A stretch of DNA of 64,000 nucleotides from Patulibacter minatonensis DSM 18081 (lineage in GTDB: Bacteria; Actinomycetota; Thermoleophilia; Solirubrobacterales; Solirubrobacteraceae). Position numbers and translations under genes: made by a program. This document shows positions 57,689 to 64,000 of the stretch, piece after piece (position 1 is the stretch's first letter; each line of letters starts with the position of its first letter). A model generated the notes under the pieces. It was given only the letters and a program-made list of their open reading frames with translations. It was not told the DNA's origin and searched no databases. The stretch is taken from positions 3,925,859-3,989,858 of the forward strand of contig NZ_KI912613.1 in assembly GCF_000519325.1 (NCBI RefSeq). Direction: 5' to 3'.

Positions 57689-58766
57689 TTCACGCTTCAT
57701 GCGCATGCTGGGCCTGCTGTTCGCAGTGGTCCTGGGCGCGGCGCTCATCACGGGCTGCGGCTCGACCAAGGACGACTCCGACTCGAGCGGTGGCGGCGGC
57801 AGCGCCGCCTCGGCCGACGCCGGGAAGGCCGACACGTCGGCCGCGATCAAGAAGGGGCTGAAGGTCGTCGTGATGCCCAAGCAGCTCGGCAACCCCTACG
57901 AGGAGCTCGAGGACAAGGGCACCGTCGCGGCCATCGAGGAGACCGGCGGCAGCGCCAAGATCCAGGGCCCGACCGACGCCGGCGCCTCGTCGCAGGTCTC
58001 GCTCCTGCGCTCGATCACGCAGCAGAAGCCGGACGCGATCGTCCTGGCCGCCAACGACCCCAACGCGATCGCGCCGGTCCTCAAGCAGGCCATGCAGCGC
58101 GGCGTGAAGGTCGTGACGCAGGACTCCGACGCCGCGAAGGACGCGCGCCAGATCTTCATCAACCAGGCGACGACGCAGTCGATCGGCGTGCAGCTCGCCA
58201 AGCAGGCGAAGTCGACCGCCGGCACCGGCGAGATCGCGGTCCTCTCGGCGACGGCCAACGCGCCGAACCAGAACGCCTGGATCAAGATCATGAAGGCGGA
58301 GCTCCAGAAGCCCGAGTACCAGGGCCTGAAGCTCGTCAAGGTCGCGTACGGCGACGACGACGACCAGAAGTCGTTCCAGCAGGCGCAGGGCCTCCTGAGC
58401 GCCTACCCGAACCTCAAGTCGATCATCTCGCCCACGACCGTCGGCATCGCCGCGGCCGCCCGCTACGTGTCCGGCTCGAAGTACAAGGGCAAGGTCGCGA
58501 TCACGGGCCTCGGCACGCCGAACCAGATGCGCAAGTTCGTCAAGGACGGCACGGTCTCCGAGTTCGCGCTCTGGAACCCGGAGGACGTCGGGTACCTCGG
58601 CGGCTACGCCGCGGCGGCGCTCGCCTCGGGCCAGATCTCCGGCAAGCAGGGCGAATCCTTCAAGGCGGGCAAGCTCGGCACGAAGACGATCGGCGCGGAC
58701 GGCGAGATCGTTCTCGGCCCGCCGACCACGTTCACCAAGGACAACATCGACAAGTTCGACTTCTAG
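57681..58766 (+). CDS. rhaS: rhamnose-binding lipoprotein
   Basis: 361 residues from ATG 57681, chosen for GGAAGGAGAGGGG just upstream (the strongest ribosome site in the window) and for the lipoprotein signal MRMLGLLFAVVLGAALITGC; the Cys is the lipidation site. A Ser/Gly linker precedes a periplasmic-binding fold I domain (VVVMPKQLGNPYEELEDKG, then DAIVLAANDPNAIAPVLKQA and ITGLGTPNQMRKFVKDGTVSEFALWNPEDVGYLGG). RhaS-type sequences share the 'lWnp.dlGYl' end. The strong site agrees with the high level needed for a binding protein. Confidence 0.93.
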   Translation: MRDSRFMRMLGLLFAVVLGAALITGCGSTKDDSDSSGGGGSAASADAGKADTSAAIKKGLKVVVMPKQLGNPYEELEDKGTVAAIEETGGSAKIQGPTDAGASSQVSLLRSITQQKPDAIVLAANDPNAIAPVLKQAMQRGVKVVTQDSDAAKDARQIFINQATTQSIGVQLAKQAKSTAGTGEIAVLSATANAPNQNAWIKIMKAELQKPEYQGLKLVKVAYGDDDDQKSFQQAQGLLSAYPNLKSIISPTTVGIAAAARYVSGSKYKGKVAITGLGTPNQMRKFVKDGTVSEFALWNPEDVGYLGGYAAAALASGQISGKQGESFKAGKLGTKTIGADGEIVLGPPTTFTKDNIDKFDF

Positions 58767-58855
58767 GAGCCGAACCCGGTCCCGGCCTCCCCGGCTCCGC
58801 CGCACGGCACGCGCCGCGCGACGGACCCCCGGGGGCCGGGCCGACCCCTCGCGTC

Positions 58856-58882
58856 GGCGGGGCGGATATCGCCCGCCCCGCC
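58856..58882 (+). terminator. GC-rich hairpin between transport and catabolic genes
   Basis: A 9-bp perfect stem GGCGGGGCG/CGCCCCGCC with a 9-base loop in the 149-base gap between rhaS and the isomerase-like gene, the only real gap in the operon. It may stabilise or partially terminate the transporter mRNA. Confidence 0.4.
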
Positions 58883-58915
58883 GCACCGCGGCACCACACC
58901 GAGCACCAGGACCGC

Positions 58916-60493
58916 ATGAGCACCACCTCCCACACCCCGAGCACCGCCCCCGCCGACACCGATGCACGCCCGTCCGCACGCGCGACCGGCCGCATCGGCG
59001 TCTTCGGCATCGGCCTCGAGGCGTACTGGGACCAGTTCGAGGGTCTCGAGGACCGCTGCAGGGGCTACCAGGCCGACGTCGAGCGGCAGGTGGCCGCGCT
59101 GGGTGGGGCTGTCGTCTCGGCCGGCCTCGTCGACACGCCGCAGAAGGCCCGCGTCGCCGGCGACCTGTTCGCCCGCGAGCAGGTCGACCTCATCCTCTGC
59201 CACGTCGTCACCTACGCGACGTCGGCGACGGTGCTCGCGGCCGTGCAGGCCGCGAAGGTTCCCGTCGTCCTGCTCGGCCTGCAGCCGACCCGGACCCTGG
59301 ACTACGAGCACGTCGACACGGGGGAGTGGCTCGCCAACTGCGCCGCCTGCTCCGTCCCCGAGATCGCCGGGGCGTTCACGCGCTCCGGGATCCCGTACGA
59401 CACCGTCGCGGGCACGATCCAGGACGACGAGCGCGCCTGGTCGCGGATCGGGGCCTGGGTCCGCGCCGCCGGCGTCGCCCGGTCGCTCAAGCGCGCGCGC
59501 ATCGGCTTCATGGGGCACGCCTACGCGGGCATGCTCGACATGTACTCGGACTTCACGATGTTCCACGGCCAGGTCGGCGCGCACGTCGAGGTCCTGGAGA
59601 TCGACGACCTGCAGGTCCGCACCGACGCCGCGACCGCCGAGCAGGTCGCCGCGAAGACCGCCGAGATCCGCGAGCACTTCGCGTTCGCGGACCCGTCGGA
59701 CGACCCGATCGCCGGGCCGATCACCGACGACCAGCTCGCGTGGTCCGCCCGCGTGGCCGTCGGCCTCGACGCGCTGGCGGAGGACTTCGAGCTCGACGCG
59801 CTGACCTACTACTACCGCGGCCTGGACGACAACCCGCAGGAGCGCCTCGGCGCCGGCGTGATCGTCGGGAACTCGCTGCTCACCGCCCGGGGCATCCCGA
59901 CGGCGGGCGAGGCCGACATCAAGACGAACCTCGCACAGCTGATCCTCGACCGGCTCGGCGCCGGCGGGTCCTACACCGAGTACTACGGGCTCGACATGGA
60001 CGAGGACTTCGTCCTCATGGGCCACGACGGTCCGGGCCACATCGCCATCGCGCAGGAGCAGCCGGTCCTGCGGTCGCTGAACGTCTTCCACGGCAAGCGC
60101 GGCGGCGGGCTCTCCGTCGAGCTGCAGGTCCGCCACGGTGACGTGACGATCCTCGGCTGCACGCAGACCGCCGACGGCCGCCTGAAGCTCATCGCCGCCG
60201 AGGGCGCGTCGATCCCGGGACCGACGTTCCGGATCGGCAACACGAACTCGCGCCTGCGCTTCGACCTCGACCCCGTCTCGTTCCTCGAGGCCTGGTCCGC
60301 CGAGGGCCCGACCCACCACGTCGCGCTCGGCGTCGGCCACCGGATCCAGGACATCGAGGCGGTCGCGCGCCTCCTGGACCTCGAGCTCGTGGTCGTCGGC
60401 CGGGACGCCGCGGCCCGGGGGTCGCGCCTCGGCGCCTCGTCGAACGACCGCTTCGTCGCCCACCGTCCTGACGTCCGGGGCGGCGGTCGCTGA
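58916..60493 (+). CDS. L-fucose/L-arabinose isomerase-family protein
   Basis: 525 residues from ATG. The plan is that of FucI/AraA-like isomerases: IGVFGIGLEAYWDQFEGL at the start, ICHVVTYATSATVLAAVQ, RIGFMGHAYAGMLDMYSDFTMFHGQ, then TAGEADIKTNLAQLILDRLG (metal/substrate Glu region), MGHDGPGHIAI and a C-terminal beta domain. A second isomerase (RhaI-type) is encoded in the same operon, so this one may handle another deoxy- or aldose sugar, or be the main one. The substrate is not deducible. The stop overlaps the rhaM ATG by one base. Confidence 0.85.
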   Translation: MSTTSHTPSTAPADTDARPSARATGRIGVFGIGLEAYWDQFEGLEDRCRGYQADVERQVAALGGAVVSAGLVDTPQKARVAGDLFAREQVDLILCHVVTYATSATVLAAVQAAKVPVVLLGLQPTRTLDYEHVDTGEWLANCAACSVPEIAGAFTRSGIPYDTVAGTIQDDERAWSRIGAWVRAAGVARSLKRARIGFMGHAYAGMLDMYSDFTMFHGQVGAHVEVLEIDDLQVRTDAATAEQVAAKTAEIREHFAFADPSDDPIAGPITDDQLAWSARVAVGLDALAEDFELDALTYYYRGLDDNPQERLGAGVIVGNSLLTARGIPTAGEADIKTNLAQLILDRLGAGGSYTEYYGLDMDEDFVLMGHDGPGHIAIAQEQPVLRSLNVFHGKRGGGLSVELQVRHGDVTILGCTQTADGRLKLIAAEGASIPGPTFRIGNTNSRLRFDLDPVSFLEAWSAEGPTHHVALGVGHRIQDIEAVARLLDLELVVVGRDAAARGSRLGASSNDRFVAHRPDVRGGGR

Positions 60494-60813
60494 TGGAGCG
60501 CGTCTGCTTCCTGCTCCAGGTCAAGCCGGAGCGGCTCGAGGAGTACCAGGCGCGCCACGCTGCGGTGTGGCCCGAGATGCTCGACGCGCTCACCGCTTCG
60601 GGCTACCGCAACTACTCGCTCTTCCTGCGCCCCGACGGCCTGCTCGTCGGCTACCTCGAGTGCGACGACTTCGCGTCGATCGAGGCCGCGATGCAGGCCA
60701 CCGACGTCAACGCCCGGTGGCAGGCCGAGATGGCGGAGTTCATGACGCTGCCGGAGGGCGCACGACCGGACACCGGGCTCTTGCGGCTCGACGAGGTGTT
60801 CCACCTTGCCTAG
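60493..60813 (+). CDS. rhaM: L-rhamnose mutarotase
   Basis: 106 residues, the usual size. Interconverts alpha and beta rhamnopyranose. ERVCFLLQVKPERLEEYQARHAAVWPEM holds the family's conserved Tyr/His near 18-22, and the end has NARWQAEMAEFM. It overlaps the isomerase-like gene (TGATG) and the kinase gene (8 nt). Confidence 0.93.
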   Translation: MERVCFLLQVKPERLEEYQARHAAVWPEMLDALTASGYRNYSLFLRPDGLLVGYLECDDFASIEAAMQATDVNARWQAEMAEFMTLPEGARPDTGLLRLDEVFHLA

Positions 60814-62290
60814 CGCGCACGTCTACGGCGCGATCGACTTCGGCGCCTCCAGCGGCCGCGTCCTCGCCGGGCGGTTCGACGGCGAGCGCGTGAGCCTGAC
60901 CGAGGCCGCCCGGTTCCCGAACCGCCCGGTCGACCTGCCCGACGGCCGGCACTGGGACCTCCTCGGGCTCTACGCCCAGGCGGTCGAGGGGCTGCGGGCC
61001 ATCGCGGCCGACGGACCACTCGTCGGCGTCGGCGTCGACACCTGGGCCGTCGACTACGGCCTGCTGGACGCCGAGGGCCGCCTGCTCGGCCTGCCGTTCC
61101 ACTACCGGGACCACCGCACCGACGGCGCGACGGAGCGGAGCTTCGCCCGGGTCTCCCGCGCGGACCAGTACGCGGTCGCCGGCATCCAGACGATGCCGAT
61201 CAACACCGTCTTCCAGCTCGAGGCCGAGCGCGGCTCCGCGGCGATCGGTGCCGCGGACCGGATCGCGCTGATCCCGGACCTGCTCGCGCACTGGCTCGGC
61301 GGCGACCTCGTCAACGAGACCACCAACGCGTCGTCGACCGGACTGCTCGACGCGCGCACCGGGACGTGGTCCGACGACCTGATCGACCGGCTCGGGCTGC
61401 CCGCGGACCTCTTCGGCCCCACGGTCGAGGCCGGCACGACCATCGGCCGCCTGCGCCCGGCGCTCGGCCTCGGCGACGCCGCGGTCCACGCGGTCGGCTC
61501 GCACGACACGGCCTCGGCCTTCGCCGCCGCTCCGGTCACCGGCGACGACGCGGCGATCCTGTCGAGCGGCACGTGGTCGCTCCTCGGACTCGAGCTCGAC
61601 GCGCCCGTCCTCACCGACGCCGCACGCGACGCGAACCTCACGAACGAGCGCGGCGTCGACGGCACGATCCGCCTCCTGAAGAACGTCATGGGCCTCTGGC
61701 TCGAGCAGGAGCTCTCCCGCGCGTGGGGCATCCACGCCGCGGAGCTCCAGCACCTGGCGGGGGAGGCCGACCCCGACGTCGCCGTCCTCGACATCGACGA
61801 CCCCGCGTTCCTCGCGCCCGACGACCTGCCGGCACTGATCGCCGAGCACTGCCGCCGCAGCGACCAGGCGCCGCCGTCGACGAAGGGGGAGACCGTCCGC
61901 ACGATCCTCGTCTCGCTGGCCTGCCGGTACCGCTGGGTGCTCGAGCAGCTCGAGGCGGTCTCCGGCCGCACGATCCGCACGATCCACGTGGTCGGCGGCG
62001 GCGTGCGCAACGAGCTCCTCTGCCGCCTCACCGCCGACGTCACCGGGCGCACCGTCCTGACCGGCCCGGTCGAGGGCACCGGCATGGGCAACGTGCTCGT
62101 GCAGCTCCGCGCCGCCGGCGAGGTCGGCTCGCTCGCAGAGCTGCGCGCCGTCGCCGCCGCGTCCGCCGCGCCCCGCGCGTACGAGCCCGCCGGCGACCGC
62201 GCCGCGGCCGACGACCTGTACCGCCGCTTCCTCCGGGTCGCGGACCTCGCCCCGCCCGCCCGGGCCGCGACACCCACCCCTTCCGCATGA
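60806..62290 (+). CDS. rhaB: rhamnulokinase
   Basis: 494 residues from TTG 60806, overlapping rhaM by 8 nt; no later start keeps the whole fold. FGGY kinase: YGAIDFGASSGRVLAG at the N terminus, DTWAVDYGLLD, the SHDTASAFAAAP and SSGTWSLLGLEL pair, and VVGGGVRNELLCRLTADVTGR in the ATP domain. These patterns are specific to RhaB among FGGY kinases. It makes rhamnulose 1-phosphate. A TTG start on a coupled gene would lower its yield relative to neighbours. Confidence 0.94.
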   Translation: MPSAHVYGAIDFGASSGRVLAGRFDGERVSLTEAARFPNRPVDLPDGRHWDLLGLYAQAVEGLRAIAADGPLVGVGVDTWAVDYGLLDAEGRLLGLPFHYRDHRTDGATERSFARVSRADQYAVAGIQTMPINTVFQLEAERGSAAIGAADRIALIPDLLAHWLGGDLVNETTNASSTGLLDARTGTWSDDLIDRLGLPADLFGPTVEAGTTIGRLRPALGLGDAAVHAVGSHDTASAFAAAPVTGDDAAILSSGTWSLLGLELDAPVLTDAARDANLTNERGVDGTIRLLKNVMGLWLEQELSRAWGIHAAELQHLAGEADPDVAVLDIDDPAFLAPDDLPALIAEHCRRSDQAPPSTKGETVRTILVSLACRYRWVLEQLEAVSGRTIRTIHVVGGGVRNELLCRLTADVTGRTVLTGPVEGTGMGNVLVQLRAAGEVGSLAELRAVAAASAAPRAYEPAGDRAAADDLYRRFLRVADLAPPARAATPTPSA

Positions 62291-63546
62291 CCCCCGAGAA
62301 CCGAGGACCGAAGAGCCCCATGAGCACCGACTACGAGCACCTCGCCGCGAAGCTGACCGACCAGGGGGTCGACGTCGCGGCCGTCCGTGCGCGCCTGTCC
62401 GAGCTCGTCGTCGAGGTCCCGTCGTGGGGCTTCGGGGACTCCGGCACGCGCTTCGCGACGTTCCTCCAGGACGGTCGCCCGCGCACCGTGCTCGAGCGCC
62501 TCGACGACGCCGCCGAGGTCCAGCGGCTCTCCGGCGCGTCGTCCCGCGTGGCGCTCCACATCCCGTGGGACGCCGTCGACGACTACGCGCAGCTCGGCCG
62601 CGAGATCACCGACCGCGGCCTGACCGTCGGCACGATCAACCCGAACCTGTTCCAGGACGTCGACTACAAGCTCGGCTCGATCACGAACCCCGACGCCGGG
62701 ATCCGCCGCAAGGCGACCGACCACCTGCTCGAGTGCGGGCAGATCGCCCACGCGACCGGCTCCGACGCGCTGTCGCTGTGGTTCGCCGACGGGACGAACT
62801 ACGTCGGCCAGGACGATCTGCTCGCCCGCCGTCACCGCATGCGCGAGGCGCTGCAGGAGCTGCACGCCGCCACCGGGTCCATTGATGGGGATCCCGCCCA
62901 CCCCGCGCTCGCCCTGCTCGTCGAGTACAAGCTCTACGAACCGGCGTTCTACGCGACCGACCTCGCCGACTGGGGCTCCGCCGCCCTGCTCTGCCGCGAG
63001 ATCGGCGAGCGCGCGCAGGTCCTCGTCGACCTCGGCCACCACGCCCACGGCGTGAACATCGAGCAGATCGTCGCGATCCTCGCGAGCTACGGCCTGCTCG
63101 GCGGCTTCCACACCAACGACCGGCGCTACGGCGACGACGACCTCATCACCGGGTCCGTCAACCCGTTCGCGCTGTTCTCGATCTTCACCGAGCTGACGGC
63201 CCTGCCGCAGCTGCCCCGCATCTCGATCGACCAGGGCCACAACGTCGAGACGAAGGTCGAGGCGATCCTGCGGTCCGTCCTGAACATCCAGGACAGCTAC
63301 GCGAAGGCGCTCCTGGTCGATCGCGCCGCGCTCGCGGAGGCCCAGGCCGCCGGCGACGTCAACCGCGCGCACGGCCTGCTGACCGACGCATTCGCCACCG
63401 ACGTCCGCCCGCTGACCGCGAGCGTGCGCGAGGCGAAGGGTGCAGCCGCGGATCCCGTCGCGGCCCTGCGTTCGGGCGGCTACCCCCAGAGGATCGTCGA
63501 CGCGCGCGGCAGGGCCGCCGGCGTCGCGGGGGGATGGGGCCGATGA
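62287..63546 (+). CDS. rhaI: L-rhamnose isomerase, RhaI type
   Basis: 419 residues from the ATG overlapping the rhaB stop (ATGA); ATG 62320, 11 codons in, is equally possible and matches family N-termini better. TIM-barrel isomerase of the Pseudomonas stutzeri/RhaI class: WGFGDSGTRFATF, HIPWDAVDDYAQL, NPNLFQDVDYKLGS, LSLWFADGTNY, the metal-site EYKLYEPAFY and DLGHH, then HTNDRRYGDDDL and ISIDQGHNVETKVEA. Converts rhamnose to rhamnulose. Followed by a small ORF coupled on both sides. Confidence 0.93.
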   Translation: MTPENRGPKSPMSTDYEHLAAKLTDQGVDVAAVRARLSELVVEVPSWGFGDSGTRFATFLQDGRPRTVLERLDDAAEVQRLSGASSRVALHIPWDAVDDYAQLGREITDRGLTVGTINPNLFQDVDYKLGSITNPDAGIRRKATDHLLECGQIAHATGSDALSLWFADGTNYVGQDDLLARRHRMREALQELHAATGSIDGDPAHPALALLVEYKLYEPAFYATDLADWGSAALLCREIGERAQVLVDLGHHAHGVNIEQIVAILASYGLLGGFHTNDRRYGDDDLITGSVNPFALFSIFTELTALPQLPRISIDQGHNVETKVEAILRSVLNIQDSYAKALLVDRAALAEAQAAGDVNRAHGLLTDAFATDVRPLTASVREAKGAAADPVAALRSGGYPQRIVDARGRAAGVAGGWGR

Positions 63547-63674
63547 GCGCCGCAGCCGCGGCGGGGCCGCGTCGGCCCCGTCCCCTGGATCTCGCGCCGC
63601 CCACCCCGATGAGCGCCCGCACCACCACTTCCGTCACCACGACCTGCCCCGCGCAGCACGAGGACCACCGATGA
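63543..63674 (+). CDS. 43-codon ORF coupled between rhaI and the aldolase gene
   Basis: The ATG overlaps the rhaI stop (ATGA at 63543-63546), and its TGA overlaps the next start (ATGA at 63671-63674), the same junctions as real genes in this operon. The 43-residue product is Ala/Pro/Arg-rich, then Thr/Ser-rich with one Cys (TSVTTTCPAQHEDHR). No family recognised. It may be a small protein, or exist only to keep ribosomes moving into the aldolase gene. Confidence 0.5.
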   Translation: MSAAAAAGPRRPRPLDLAPPTPMSARTTTSVTTTCPAQHEDHR

Positions 63675-64000
63675 GCACCACCACCCCGCACCTCGTCTCC
63701 CTGGCCGAGGACCTCTGGCCGGCGGACGCCGCCGAGGTCCCGACCGACCCGCTCGGGCAGGTCGTGCTCGCCTCGCACCTCCTCGGCGCGAACCGCGCGG
63801 TCGCGAACATCGGCGGCGGCAACACGTCCGCGAAGGGCACCGCGACGGACCACACCGGCCGCGAGGTCCGCGCCATGTGGATCAAGGGGTCGGGCTCCGA
63901 TCTGGCGACGATGACCGAGGCGAACTTCACCGGCCTGAAGCTCGACGACCTGCTGCCGCTCATGGACCGCCCGGAGATGCCCGACGAGGAGATGGTGGCC
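63671..64000 (+). CDS. rhamnulose-1-phosphate aldolase / dehydrogenase fusion, 5' part
   Basis: The first 110 residues; the window ends inside the gene. ASHLLGANRAVANIGGGNTSAKG is the class II aldolase phosphate-binding region, and MWIKGSGSDLATMTEANFTGLKLDDL fits the long bifunctional enzymes (aldolase domain plus C-terminal short-chain dehydrogenase). In rhamnose clusters this enzyme cleaves rhamnulose 1-phosphate to DHAP and L-lactaldehyde and oxidises the latter to L-lactate. Whether the dehydrogenase half is present cannot be seen here. Confidence 0.88.
   Translation, partial: MSTTTPHLVSLAEDLWPADAAEVPTDPLGQVVLASHLLGANRAVANIGGGNTSAKGTATDHTGREVRAMWIKGSGSDLATMTEANFTGLKLDDLLPLMDRPEMPDEEMVA

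Overview
The window is very GC-rich, actinobacterial-type DNA. The best fit is Thermoleophilia/Solirubrobacterales (a Patulibacter- or Conexibacter-like organism). This rests on an mIHF-type host factor between pyrD and gmk, RNase J beside dapA, a pnp-M16 peptidase-dapB block, and a secreted collagen-repeat protein of a type I associate with this class. The affiliation is inferred and could not be tested by search.

Layout. (1) Positions 1-5340 look less GC-biased and accessory: the 3' end of an unknown gene, a SIR2-like (NADase-type) protein of the kind used in phage defence, a small unknown protein, a two-span membrane protein, a VapBC-like toxin-antitoxin pair with an inverted-repeat operator, and an excisionase-like HTH protein next to the 3' end of a tRNA-Arg(CCG). 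This looks like the inner end of an island at that tRNA. (2) 5.5-15.6 kb: RNase Z, then a tightly overlapping pyrimidine operon pyrR-pyrB-pyrC-(isochorismatase-like)-carA-carB-pyrD with a PyrR-binding RNA hairpin in front. (3) 15.7-19.4 kb: mihF, gmk, rpoZ, coaBC, a TPR protein and a small unknown gene. (4) 19.4-28.7 kb: the classic rimP-nusA-ylxR-infB-rbfA-nrnA-truB-ribF-rpsO translation cluster. (5) 28.8-32.1 kb: a 1-Cys peroxiredoxin with a CxxC thiol protein, a DUF2330-like membrane protein and a collagen-like protein. (6) 32.2-47 kb: pnp, M16 peptidase, a GT-C-like membrane protein, dapB, two GNATs, a secreted repeat protein, recD2, dapA and RNase J. (7) 47-49.6 kb: an MprAB-like two-component system. 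(8) 49.8-52.8 kb: lutABC for L-lactate oxidation. (9) 53.1 kb to the end: an L-rhamnose operon with a DeoR regulator, RhaTPQS importer, two sugar isomerases, mutarotase, kinase, a 43-codon ORF and the start of the aldolase/dehydrogenase.

How the genes work together. Rhamnose enters through the ABC importer, is epimerised, isomerised, phosphorylated and cleaved to DHAP and lactaldehyde. The fused dehydrogenase should oxidise lactaldehyde to L-lactate, which the adjacent LutABC would convert to pyruvate. Within operons almost every gene overlaps the next by 1-8 nt (ATGA/GTGA), which points to translational coupling.

The most notable signals are regulatory or structural. Many first-of-operon genes have a TANNNT -10 box 6-10 nt before the start codon, suggesting widespread leaderless transcription. 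The rimP leader has a terminator-like hairpin abutting the ATG, fed by a -10 that overlaps a divergent -10. A stretch of infB looks triply frameshifted and restored. Three genes (ylxR, the histidine kinase and a membrane protein) have believable N-termini with no ATG/GTG/TTG. NusA carries an extra Cys/His zinc-like motif. All calls come from reading the sequence; no database search was run.
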